Source of the DNA: a virus
Virus record (IMG/VR): IMGVR_UViG_3300031963_000245
Coordinates: 1 to 48,451 of that record
Length of the DNA stretch: 48,451 bases
Reading direction: 5' to 3' (one strand)
Each line of letters starts with the position of its first letter. Positions within the stretch are counted from its first letter, which is position 1. The translations under genes were made by a program, and so were the position numbers. This document shows positions 1-7,473 of the stretch, one piece after another. Under the pieces are notes generated by a model. The model was not told where the DNA came from, did not search any database, and was given only the letters and a program-made list of their open reading frames with translations.

Positions 1-575
1 CCAGTTCCAACCCCGATTCCAAGATTAAACGTATTTTCTTTTTTATTTTTTAACATTATAGTAGGTCCAAGGTACACACTATTTAATCCTGAATTGTACC
101 CACCAAATCCTCCAACAAAAAATTGTAGTCGTGGGTCTTGTTTCAGATAAAGAACCTCTTTAACGGTAATTTTATTCACATAAGACTCCCACTTCCTATT
201 TAAAATGGAATTATTAAAAATAGTATCAACAACAGAGATATACCCTAAACTATCACCAAGTTTTAATGTATCTTTATAAACAACCTGACTGTAATAATTT
301 CTGATAATACCGTTTGTATCAACATTTGACGGTACATCAACATAAATCGTATTTTCACGATATATTTCTTTACCATCTTTATATATAACTTGTTTTACAG
401 GTACTAATACGGTATCAATTTCGTGTTTAATTATAGTATAAGTTTTCCCCGCAATTTTTACTTTTTTCCCATCATCACTAATATCCGTTGAGCACATATT
501 CAATAAAAAAATGACAATAATTAATCCGAAAATTATTATTGTTTTTGTGTCAATTTTTTCAAAGAATTTACTCAT
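1..575 (-). CDS. Membrane-anchored protein, C-terminus cut off by the window edge
   Basis: An open frame runs from an ATG at 575 off the left edge, so about 191 residues are visible and the C-terminus is missing. The N-terminus has a short charged head, then one hydrophobic helix (about residues 13-27, containing IIIFGLIIVIFLL) that ends at a cysteine in NMCS, so it could be a signal anchor or a lipoprotein signal. The middle part is polar. The visible end (about residues 150-191) has alternating Gly/aromatic strands such as FFVGGFGGYNSG, as in outer-membrane beta-barrels. The start overlaps the stop of the upstream gene by 8 bases. Together with the amidase and i-spanin-like genes upstream it may belong to a lysis or envelope block. 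I do not recognise the family, and function is unknown. Confidence 0.7.
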   Translation of the reverse strand, partial: MSKFFEKIDTKTIIIFGLIIVIFLLNMCSTDISDDGKKVKIAGKTYTIIKHEIDTVLVPVKQVIYKDGKEIYRENTIYVDVPSNVDTNGIIRNYYSQVVYKDTLKLGDSLGYISVVDTIFNNSILNRKWESYVNKITVKEVLYLKQDPRLQFFVGGFGGYNSGLNSVYLGPTIMLKNKKENTFNLGIGVGT

Positions 576-1197
576 TTGGTGAAGTTTTCTTTCTTGATGC
601 TAAAACTTTAGCCCACTTAGATTTAAACTTATCGTAATAAACTTTTAATTTATTCACCATATCTAAAAACTTTTCATCAGTCTTAATCATATCCCCTTGA
701 ATATAAACACCATTTTCTTCACCTATTGAGTAGAAAAATTCAATATCAAAATCAATAATTTTACCTGACCATTCAACGTTCTTTGAATAGACGTTTAACT
801 TATTGAAATCAACTAAATCTGAAACCTCACTAACGAACTCGTCCATAGTTTCTTGGAAGGCGATTTTTTCATCCGTAGTTAATTCTAAGTCAGTATTATC
901 TTTACCGTGTAAAACTAATATTCCACCAGATATTCTGTAACCTTGTTTCTTATCGTCCGCAGTTTCTTTTTCTTTATTATCATCACTTACTTCGTACTCA
1001 TCTTTTTCCTCGTCTTCATCATCTTCAATTGAATCTTCAATTGCTTTACCGACATTATATTTTTTCAAAACGTCTTCTTCAGTTAACATACCATAAGTTT
1101 TTTTAATTCTTTCGGTTTCTTCTTTAACTAAAGAATTTGACAACATATTTCTAGTCGCCTTTAACAAATCTTTTATTTCATCATGCTTGTTCTTCAT
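568..1197 (-). CDS. Hypothetical acidic protein (209 aa)
   Basis: I do not recognise a family. The N-terminal third is helical and charged. It is followed by a very acidic low-complexity stretch (about residues 52-80, rich in Asp and Glu), then a more globular C-terminal half with aromatic residues, ending in a basic helix (KFKSKWAKVLASRKK). There is no signal peptide or membrane segment. The start overlaps the 3' end of the amidase gene by 17 bases, and the stop overlaps the next gene by 8 bases, so it sits inside one operon with the lysis-like genes. It could be a structural or regulatory protein; nothing in the sequence decides this. Confidence 0.8.
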   Translation of the reverse strand: MKNKHDEIKDLLKATRNMLSNSLVKEETERIKKTYGMLTEEDVLKKYNVGKAIEDSIEDDEDEEKDEYEVSDDNKEKETADDKKQGYRISGGILVLHGKDNTDLELTTDEKIAFQETMDEFVSEVSDLVDFNKLNVYSKNVEWSGKIIDFDIEFFYSIGEENGVYIQGDMIKTDEKFLDMVNKLKVYYDKFKSKWAKVLASRKKTSPNE

Positions 1198-1783
1198 GTT
1201 CTATTTTTTTTAAAAACTCTTCATAATTGAATGCTGGACTTAAATCAGTTTTATCTGTATAGAAATTACTTCTTGTTACCACACCTTCAAACTTATGAGC
1301 CCCATTTATTTTTGTATTATGTCCGATAATACTTGGAGTTATTGACATATTTTTGAATATTTCTTTACACAGATTAACTGTTGAATCAACTTGTTTTTCG
1401 GTGTAAGGTTGCCAAAAATAATAGTCTCTCCATTTTTTTTCGTACACTTTACCTTTATAAATATCACCAATCCAGTTAACGTAATAGTCTGATAGGGGTT
1501 CTTTTTGTAACCAACCCAAATTTTCTAAACATATAATAACTGAATTTCTATTGATATTGGGTTCTTTGAAGTAATTTGTGTGTTCGTTATTATCCAATAA
1601 CTTAAGTATCTTACCTTCTCTATTTATAATATAATTGGGGATTCTTTTAAAATCCCCATTATAACGATATTTTAACCCCTGAAGATACTCATTCACATTT
1701 CTTGATGTGTGGGTTAAAATTATTTGATGTTTTTTCTTTTGTTTACCTGTTGGTTTAAAATCTCCGTGTTTTATAATTTCCAT
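1181..1783 (-). CDS. N-acetylmuramoyl-L-alanine amidase (T7 lysozyme-like endolysin)
   Basis: Probable zinc amidase that cuts the bond between N-acetylmuramic acid and L-alanine in peptidoglycan, acting in the periplasm at lysis. The 200 residues match the Amidase_2 layout: a first zinc histidine in ILTHTS (H25), a RIPNYIINREGKI strand typical of the fold, an Asn-Ser...Glu segment (NSVIICLENLG), a second histidine in IIGHNT (H155), and a third ligand probably D180 in TDLSPAF, which aligns with the family's TDPGPAF. There is an insertion around residues 90-130 relative to short family members. There is no signal peptide, so export would need a holin; the two membrane-protein genes just upstream are candidates. 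The start codon forms the end of a 9-bp inverted repeat. Confidence 0.85.
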   Translation of the reverse strand: MEIIKHGDFKPTGKQKKKHQIILTHTSRNVNEYLQGLKYRYNGDFKRIPNYIINREGKILKLLDNNEHTNYFKEPNINRNSVIICLENLGWLQKEPLSDYYVNWIGDIYKGKVYEKKWRDYYFWQPYTEKQVDSTVNLCKEIFKNMSITPSIIGHNTKINGAHKFEGVVTRSNFYTDKTDLSPAFNYEEFLKKIEHEEQA

Positions 1784-1811
1784 AATGATTTATAAAAATT
1801 TTATCATTATG
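1781..1811 (-). promoter_or_regulatory. Inverted repeat covering the amidase start codon
   Basis: The arms CATAATGAT and ATCATTATG are perfect 9-bp complements separated by 13 A/T bases. In the mRNA the amidase AUG is the last three bases of the 3' arm, and the stop codon of the upstream membrane-protein gene lies in the 5' arm. This could limit initiation on the endolysin until ribosomes finishing the upstream gene melt the stem. The stem is A/T-rich, so it would be weak; the role is inference. Confidence 0.4.
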
Positions 1812-2637
1812 TATTTTTAACATAACTCAATCTTCTAATTCCATCATCGGTAGTTGTTGTAGTTGTCATAATATCATCAAACTCTAACATTCTATCTATC
1901 GGAAATTTTGTATTTTCTGTTAATTCAACTTCCTCCTCAATCTCCTCTTCCATTTCTTGAGTATCATAAGGGGTAAATGCTAATGATGTCGGTTCTTCTG
2001 CAAGTTCTTCCTCAGTAGGGGGTTCAGGTAATTTACCTTCTTGTCTTAATTCATTAACTTTTTCCCAAACTTTTTTAGCGTTTATTATTTTTTCATTTGG
2101 TTCAGGATATTCATTATCATTATCCTCAGTTGTTTCCTCATTTACAATCTCGTTTACAGTCCCCTTTACGGTATTATTACTTTCATATTTAACAAAGAAA
2201 TGTAATGATGTTAATGAGATAACGGGTAATAAACCACCTTCTAGGAAGGCCAACCATCGTTTCATTGATATTACATCTGTCGGGTCTGACCCCATCATTT
2301 CCCATAATGGACCTGTTAACTCAACCCAAGATTTAAATAAAGTTCCATTACCATCAATTTCTTTATATGAGAAAAAGATATTACCAATCATTTGGATTAA
2401 TGTTATTAAACCAAACATAAACCATACCCCTCCTTTGATTTTATTGGTCGCAGCAACAAGTGCGGTCATCGCCCCAACTTCAATTGCTATTGATAGATAT
2501 ATCGCCCAACTAAAAGGGTTTGCAATATCATACCAACTTACAACGTGTGAAATAGAAATACCCGCAACCAAAATAATTGGTAACAGAAACATACTTCTAT
2601 TTGGATTATCTTTTACCCAATTAAATATTTTTTTCAT
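1807..2637 (-). CDS. Four-helix membrane protein with acidic cytoplasmic-type tail
   Basis: This 276-residue protein has about four hydrophobic helices: residues 16-35, 41-62, 70-89 and about 132-150. The loop before the fourth helix carries conserved-looking aromatic and Gly residues. The remaining ~120 residues are polar and very acidic with EEEIEEEVEL-type runs, and end in a Thr run. The ATG overlaps the stop of the i-spanin-like gene (ATGA), and the amidase follows 23 bases downstream. Context makes a role in lysis (holin-like) or in altering the host inner membrane possible, but the long tail is unusual for a holin and I do not recognise the family. Confidence 0.8.
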   Translation of the reverse strand: MKKIFNWVKDNPNRSMFLLPIILVAGISISHVVSWYDIANPFSWAIYLSIAIEVGAMTALVAATNKIKGGVWFMFGLITLIQMIGNIFFSYKEIDGNGTLFKSWVELTGPLWEMMGSDPTDVISMKRWLAFLEGGLLPVISLTSLHFFVKYESNNTVKGTVNEIVNEETTEDNDNEYPEPNEKIINAKKVWEKVNELRQEGKLPEPPTEEELAEEPTSLAFTPYDTQEMEEEIEEEVELTENTKFPIDRMLEFDDIMTTTTTTDDGIRRLSYVKNT

Positions 2638-2963
2638 TTTTCAAGTTCTTGAATATTTTTCTTAACAACCGCATGTAATTCCATAAGTTGCGGTCCTCTA
2701 TCTTTTGAGGAAATGTAGTCATCGTAATCTCTATGGACTTTTATTTTTTCTTGTCTAATAACTTCAGATATATTATTAATTGTATCTTTTTGACCATTAA
2801 CAAGTCGTGTTAAACTATCAATAACATTTTCATTAGCGGTTTTAACTTTATCTAATTTCCTAACTTCACCTGACTTGATACAAGAACGCATAAGGAAAAT
2901 AAATAAAAGCGTAGCCAAAATATGAATTTTAAACTTTTTAACAAAATCAATAACTTTTTTCAT
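2634..2963 (-). CDS. i-spanin-like single-pass membrane protein
   Basis: The 109 residues start with a basic head (MKKVIDFVKKFK), one hydrophobic helix (about residues 13-28) and then an all-polar region likely to form a helical coiled coil to the end. That is the layout of inner-membrane spanins (Rz type), which link inner and outer membranes at lysis. I chose the ATG at 2963. The upstream in-frame ATG at 3002 lies inside the terminator hairpin of the sigma-factor gene and would add an unlikely 13-residue extension. The stop overlaps the next start (ATGA). A partner o-spanin lipoprotein is not obvious, though the truncated protein at the left edge has a Cys after its hydrophobic helix. The assignment rests on architecture and neighbours only. 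Confidence 0.65.
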   Translation of the reverse strand: MKKVIDFVKKFKIHILATLLFIFLMRSCIKSGEVRKLDKVKTANENVIDSLTRLVNGQKDTINNISEVIRQEKIKVHRDYDDYISSKDRGPQLMELHAVVKKNIQELEK

Positions 2964-2984
2964 AACAATAATTTTTATTAAAAT

Positions 2985-3019
2985 AAAAAAACCTTCTACC
3001 ATAATAAATAGAAGGTTTT
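2985..3019 (-). terminator. Intrinsic terminator after the sigma-factor gene
   Basis: An 11-bp perfect stem (AAAACCTTCTA with TAGAAGGTTTT) closes a 10-base loop. On the minus strand it is followed by TTTTATTTT. It lies 8 bases beyond the sigma-factor stop codon. The opposite strand also shows a short T-run after the stem, so it could work in both directions. Confidence 0.8.
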
Positions 3020-3026
3020 ACTTTTT

Positions 3027-3827
3027 TTATAGGTAGTCAAACAAAACCGAACTTTCATTCCTTAATTTTCTAAGAGCCTTTTCTTTAATCTGTCTAACTC
3101 TTTCTTTAGTCAAATCAAAATCAGACCCAATGTCTTCTAACGTTCTTGGAGTACCAGTTAACCCGAAATAATCACCAATGATAACTTTCTCACGTTCATC
3201 AAGAATGTTTAAAATTTCAAACATTTTTTGTTTCAACATGTCCTTACTATTGAATACCTCATCAGGCATTTCAGCATCATCGTTTTTTATAATATCAACC
3301 AATGTATCACCATCTTCATTGATATTCATATCTAAATCAATCATGCTTGGTAAGTTTTGAAATTTATCATCTAATTTACCCCCATTGGATTCAATCTCTT
3401 TTTTTGCCTTATGTAAATCTTGTACAACGTTAACTGGGAGTCTTATTGTTCTCGCATTATCATTTAAAGATTGTAAAATTGATTGTTTAACCCACCAAAC
3501 CGCATAAGAAATAAATCTAAGGTCTTTACCCCAATCAAAATTTTTAATCGCTTTCATTAAACCTAAATTACCTTCAGCAACTAAGTCAGGAAAATCTAAA
3601 CCTTGATTTTGATATTGTTTAGCAACCGTGATAACAAAACGTAAATTACCCTCTAATAATTCTTTATACACCCTTTCTTTTTGAGTATCGGAAAGATTTC
3701 CTGTCTTCATTAGATTGGAAAGCTCTCTTTCTCTTTCAGGTGTCATAACTTTTATCTTACGAATATCTTTAAGATAAAGTTGGATTTCTTCTTGATTAAT
3801 CGGAATTGATAAGTTTTTCTCTTTCAT
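3027..3827 (-). CDS. Sigma-70 family RNA polymerase sigma factor, close to Bacteroidetes primary sigma
   Basis: The protein (266 aa) would direct RNA polymerase to promoters. Region 1.2 is at about residues 8-40 (IQLYLKDIRKIKVMTPERE). Region 2 is well preserved (NLRFVITVAKQYQNQGL, DLVAEGNLGLMKAIKNFDW, FISYAVWWVKQSILQSL). Region 4 has the helix-turn-helix ending DLTKERVRQIKEKALRKLR. The wording is close to Bacteroidetes primary sigma factors from memory, but region 1.1 is absent. The stretch between regions 2 and 4 is shortened, lacking most of the region 3 helix-turn-helix (TAEEIA...LDIS-type sequence). It may serve phage late genes as gp55 does in T4, but it is not a gp55 homologue by sequence. 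An intrinsic terminator follows. Confidence 0.93.
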   Translation of the reverse strand: MKEKNLSIPINQEEIQLYLKDIRKIKVMTPERERELSNLMKTGNLSDTQKERVYKELLEGNLRFVITVAKQYQNQGLDFPDLVAEGNLGLMKAIKNFDWGKDLRFISYAVWWVKQSILQSLNDNARTIRLPVNVVQDLHKAKKEIESNGGKLDDKFQNLPSMIDLDMNINEDGDTLVDIIKNDDAEMPDEVFNSKDMLKQKMFEILNILDEREKVIIGDYFGLTGTPRTLEDIGSDFDLTKERVRQIKEKALRKLRNESSVLFDYL

Positions 3828-3831
3828 ATTA

Positions 3832-4365
3832 TTATAGTTGTTTTGCGTAATTATCTAAAATAGTTTTCTCTTGTTTGGTTAATGACTTAATACCGACATC
3901 TCTAATTTTATCAAGAATATCATTAACTGAAGGTTCATAAGATTTTGACCTTAATTTCTCAATTTCATCATCTTCTTCATCAAAATCTTCATGTATTAAA
4001 TCTTCAAACATCTCATTAATCCTATTTATTTTAGAAATATTTGTAGGTTTAATTACTAAAGGAGTATTCCCAAATAAATGCTTGTCAACCTCTTTTCCAA
4101 AACCTGAAGCCATATTTTCTTTATCCAAAGGTAGTAACATAAATGGAATATTTTCCACCTCAAACATAATTTTAATGAATTCAGATAAATTTTTAAATTT
4201 TTCATCTGATGTGAATACATATACCGCCGATTGTGGTCCGTAATAATATCTCACATCAGTTGACAACGCTAACATTGATATTTCTTCACCTAACGTTGTA
4301 ACAAACTTATCTTGGTCTTCATCAACAGCAAAAACGAATAAGATGTATGTGTTTTTTGTTTTCAT
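3832..4365 (-). CDS. Hypothetical protein (177 aa)
   Basis: I do not recognise the N-terminal ~110 residues, which look like an alpha/beta domain (TYILFVFAVDE, SAVYVFTSDE). An acidic linker (about residues 121-135) follows. The C-terminal ~30 residues (PSVNDILDKIRDVGIKSLTK...) resemble, from memory, the short helical element (DUF6576-like) found at the C-termini of Bacteroidetes rhomboid-family proteins. I chose the ATG at 4365; a longer frame opens only with a TTG six codons upstream, inside the promoter. The sigma-factor gene follows after 4 bases, so the two are probably co-transcribed from the promoter at 4381-4412. Confidence 0.75.
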   Translation of the reverse strand: MKTKNTYILFVFAVDEDQDKFVTTLGEEISMLALSTDVRYYYGPQSAVYVFTSDEKFKNLSEFIKIMFEVENIPFMLLPLDKENMASGFGKEVDKHLFGNTPLVIKPTNISKINRINEMFEDLIHEDFDEEDDEIEKLRSKSYEPSVNDILDKIRDVGIKSLTKQEKTILDNYAKQL

Positions 4366-4380
4366 AGTCTTTATTTTTAA

Positions 4381-4412
4381 CAAATATATAAACTTTTATC
4401 CAATCCCCCAAA
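4381..4412 (-). promoter_or_regulatory. Bacteroidetes-type promoter (TTTG / TAnnTTTG)
   Basis: On the minus strand TTTG (4412-4409) is followed after 20 bases by TATATTTG (4388-4381). This matches the Bacteroidetes -33 TTTG and -7 TAnnTTTG boxes with normal spacing. It lies in the gap between the gp46-like gene and the 177-aa gene, 15 bases from the latter's ATG, and would drive that gene and the sigma factor with host polymerase. Confidence 0.6.
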
Positions 4413-6785
4413 CTATTGGGTCACAAAACTAACATTTTCTTCCTTCCTAATTTTAATTACATTGTCAGCCCAATTTGTTACTAGTGGATTGTGTGTAATT
4501 ACAAATATTTTTTCAAAATATTCCTTAATTTTTGTAAAAAACTCAGAAACCATGTCCATATTCTCATTTGATATTTTACCAAACACCTCATCAAAGACGA
4601 TAATGTTTGGTTTTGGTAACGAACAAATCTTACTTAAAACAGCTCTTAATGATAATGACGCAATAGTTCGTTCATAACCAGAACCTGAAACCATATTCTT
4701 TTCAACCTGAGTATTGTTATCAATCATAACAAAATCCACTTCATTTTTATCGTTAATTCTAATCTCCAATCTGAAGTGAGAACTATCCTCAAGTAATCTT
4801 TGTAATTCAGAATTAATCAATGGCATCATGGTTCTCATAATCATTTTGGTTATACCATTCTTACCATAAATTTCTAAATATATTTTGTATACCTTTTCTT
4901 TTTCACTCTCCTCTTCAATTTTTTTAATCTTATCAAGGTTATTATTAATCTCTTGAGTTAGAGTTTCTATTTTGTAATTTCCTGTTGAAATGGTCTTTTC
5001 TGTTGCACTTTTTAATGTACTAAGTTCATCCATTCTCAAACTTGATTTCACCAATAAACCATCAATTCTCTCGTTATCCTTAATCTTATCCTGAATCTCG
5101 TTATATTTTTTAATCTTATCTCTCAGGTTATTAATTTTTAGGTCACAACTTTCAATATTAAGTTCATATTTTTCTTTGATAAGTTTGTTCTTTTCATACT
5201 CATCAAATTCTTTTTTTAACCTTACAAAAGTTTGTTCCATGCTTGATAAAACCTGCATTGTGGTCCAAATAGTATCTTTTTGCCCGATAAATCCGTCAAG
5301 TTCCGCAATTTTTGCATTGGTAATTGCCGCATTCATTAACTCAATACCACAATGTTCGCATTTAATTCCACCCTCAACTGAAGTTTTTAACTTCTCAACT
5401 TCTTCTATTTTGGTTTCAAGTTGAATTAACTCTTTATTAAGTTTAGCATATTCTTCCTTAACCTCATCATGCTTGTCCTCTTTATAAAACTCACTTGGTT
5501 CAACAACATTAAGTTCTTCAATTTGTTTGATAATACCCTCTTTTGTCTTTTCAAGTGTCTCAATCTCAGTTGTTACGGTTGTTGGTATTAATGAACTTAT
5601 TTCAGTATCAATATCAGTATGTTTTTGTTTCAATAAATCATCACGATATTCTTGTCCTTTGATAATCCTGTTTTGGATATCAATCAATGTTGTATTAGCA
5701 GTTTCAATCTCAACTTTTAACTCATCAATTGATTTCTGTTTTTCCTCATTATCACTTTTAAGTTTTTCACTACTATAGACATTTGATATCATGGACTTGG
5801 AGAACTCTCCATAGATTTCTTTACCAATCTCTTCTTTTCTTTTTAAGAACTCAAGACCCATAAATCTTGATAGGACCTGACCTCTAGCCGTTGGTTTTGA
5901 GTCAATCAGGTCCTCCAAGTTTGTTGCGGTGGTAAGAATCGTCATTAAGAAATCTTCTTTTGTACCAATAGATGTCTTAATAAATTTTTCAGTTTCCCTT
6001 CTCTGTTCACCAGTGAAATTTTGTAAGCTACCATCAGATAATCTTTTGTAGAAATCCAACTCAGTTTTAACATTCCAATCACCACTCTTAGATTTTTTAC
6101 GCTCAATGTTTCTTAGGATGATATATTCCTCACCATCTATTAATACCTCACCTTTAACCGCAACCTTGTTCTTATCTGTAAATCTATTAAAGATTTCTTC
6201 TGCTTTAGTTGTCTTCGTTGTTTCGTTAAAGAATAAGAATAATAATAAATCCACGGTAAGGACCGTCTTACCTCCAAAGTTAGGTGGATTTGATTCCACC
6301 ACCGATATCCCACTACACTTATCAAAATCAATCTTTTGATTCTCACCATAAGAAAGGAAGTTTGAAAACTCAATATTCTTAATGAACCATCTTTTAAATG
6401 GTTGAGCCTCATCATCGTTCAATGACATTTTGTTGTCAACTGCGGAATCAATATCTAAAACTTTATCTAAATAATCATCTAAATTCTTGTTTTCTAGATA
6501 TTGTTTAGCTAATTCTTGTTGATAATTTTTATCCAAGATATTGAATGAGATGTCAACATTATGGGTTGTTTCCTTATCAACTTTGGTTTTAGTAATTACA
6601 TTAACATTAGTTGTTTCATATTTCTTTTGGAAATAGTGTCTAACACTTTTAATCTTCTCTTGTGTAAAGTTTTCAGCGTAGTCCTCCCATACCACTTGGA
6701 CATATGGGTTATCTAAAGTTGTTAATGTTACTTCTTCTGTCATTTTTGTATAATTAAATTTTGGTGGTGGATTAAATAAATCCAT
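4413..6785 (-). CDS. Recombination endonuclease ATPase subunit (gp46-like, SbcC/Rad50 family)
   Basis: Large ATPase that with the Mre11-like partner (8156-8935) processes DNA ends for recombination-dependent replication. The N-terminal ATPase lobe has FSNFLSYGENQKIDF and a Walker A at about residue 165-172 (NPPNFGGKT). A long coiled coil follows, with a CEHC zinc hook near residue 475. The C-terminal lobe has a signature SGSGYERTIASLSLR near residue 698, a Walker B IIVFDEV near 729 and an H-loop VITHNP. At 790 residues it is longer than T4 gp46 (560), mostly in the coiled coil. Two features differ from the usual consensus: the first Gly of the Walker A is replaced, and the signature is SGSGYE rather than SGGE. 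Four small genes separate it from its partner gene. Confidence 0.93.
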   Translation of the reverse strand: MDLFNPPPKFNYTKMTEEVTLTTLDNPYVQVVWEDYAENFTQEKIKSVRHYFQKKYETTNVNVITKTKVDKETTHNVDISFNILDKNYQQELAKQYLENKNLDDYLDKVLDIDSAVDNKMSLNDDEAQPFKRWFIKNIEFSNFLSYGENQKIDFDKCSGISVVESNPPNFGGKTVLTVDLLLFLFFNETTKTTKAEEIFNRFTDKNKVAVKGEVLIDGEEYIILRNIERKKSKSGDWNVKTELDFYKRLSDGSLQNFTGEQRRETEKFIKTSIGTKEDFLMTILTTATNLEDLIDSKPTARGQVLSRFMGLEFLKRKEEIGKEIYGEFSKSMISNVYSSEKLKSDNEEKQKSIDELKVEIETANTTLIDIQNRIIKGQEYRDDLLKQKHTDIDTEISSLIPTTVTTEIETLEKTKEGIIKQIEELNVVEPSEFYKEDKHDEVKEEYAKLNKELIQLETKIEEVEKLKTSVEGGIKCEHCGIELMNAAITNAKIAELDGFIGQKDTIWTTMQVLSSMEQTFVRLKKEFDEYEKNKLIKEKYELNIESCDLKINNLRDKIKKYNEIQDKIKDNERIDGLLVKSSLRMDELSTLKSATEKTISTGNYKIETLTQEINNNLDKIKKIEEESEKEKVYKIYLEIYGKNGITKMIMRTMMPLINSELQRLLEDSSHFRLEIRINDKNEVDFVMIDNNTQVEKNMVSGSGYERTIASLSLRAVLSKICSLPKPNIIVFDEVFGKISNENMDMVSEFFTKIKEYFEKIFVITHNPLVTNWADNVIKIRKEENVSFVTQ

Positions 6786-6791
6786 AGTTTA

Positions 6792-7049
6792 TTATCCTTC
6801 TTGGTCTGGTAATGTTTCATCAACGATTGTTGCATCTTCAACTTCTTCAGATTTTTCCATAACAGAAACACCATTCTCAATCATGTCAACAACTTCCGCA
6901 CCTTCAATTTCATTAAAGTTTTTCGCCAACTCATCAAACTTCATTTTCATTAACTCGTTATAAGTTTTCTGAAATTGTTTTTTTTCAATAGCAATTCGTT
7001 GATTTCTTTTAACAACTTTTTTTCTGTGTTCTTTAGCTTTCTTTCCCAT
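6792..7049 (-). CDS. Hypothetical small protein, basic head and acidic tail (85 aa)
   Basis: The first ~30 residues are strongly basic and helical (KKAKEHRKKVVKRNQR). The middle is an amphipathic helix and the last ~30 are acidic. Such a split charge could suit nucleic-acid or protein binding, but no family is recognised. It lies 6 bases before the gp46-like gene and 12 bases after the upstream membrane-protein gene, so it is part of the same operon. Confidence 0.75.
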   Translation of the reverse strand: MGKKAKEHRKKVVKRNQRIAIEKKQFQKTYNELMKMKFDELAKNFNEIEGAEVVDMIENGVSVMEKSEEVEDATIVDETLPDQEG

Positions 7050-7061
7050 TTTTATTTTAAA

Positions 7062-7469
7062 TTAACCATTAATAATTTCTTCACCATTCTCATCTTTAAC
7101 AATATATGTTAACTCTTGTTTTTGATTTGACATTCTATTTTCCTCAAACCATTCTACAATTGCATTGATTGCCCATACAGCTCCTGATGAAAGTATACCA
7201 TCAAAAAACCAAGAAATTTCATCAGCAATACCAAATAAAGAACTTACTGGTGAATATACACAAAATCCCAAAAAGAATCCACCCCATGTTGAGAAACACA
7301 TTGGACAAGATATAATACCATGTAAAAATGTACCTAACTCACTAAATGGTGTTAGTTCATTCTCACCCCATTTTCTTAACCCATCCCTCAATCCTTGGAA
7401 TATTGAGCCGTAAACCATAATGTTCATTAAACCATAACTTAAAATGAACCACGCTAATAATTGTACCAT
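7062..7469 (-). CDS. Membrane protein with CPMC motif, DUF1360-like
   Basis: The 135 residues hold an N-terminal hydrophobic helix (about 3-21), a polar stretch, then CPMCFSTWGGFFLGF at about residues 54-68, which runs into a second helix, and a third helix at about 90-107. A hydrophobic region opened by a CPxC...W pattern is typical of DUF1360-type phage and bacterial membrane proteins, whose function is unknown. The C-terminal ~25 residues are polar. The ATG lies 4 bases beyond the previous gene. The family call is from memory of the motif. Confidence 0.7.
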   Translation of the reverse strand: MVQLLAWFILSYGLMNIMVYGSIFQGLRDGLRKWGENELTPFSELGTFLHGIISCPMCFSTWGGFFLGFCVYSPVSSLFGIADEISWFFDGILSSGAVWAINAIVEWFEENRMSNQKQELTYIVKDENGEEIING

Positions 7470-7473
7470 AACT

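Noticed and set aside
2964-3002. N-terminal extension of the i-spanin-like gene to the ATG at 3002
   Set aside because: That ATG lies in the terminator hairpin of the sigma-factor gene; the ATG at 2963 gives a standard basic head and membrane helix.
6140-6415. Minus-strand 91-residue frame within the gp46-like gene
   Set aside because: It is out of frame inside a well-supported ATPase domain and has no recognisable content.
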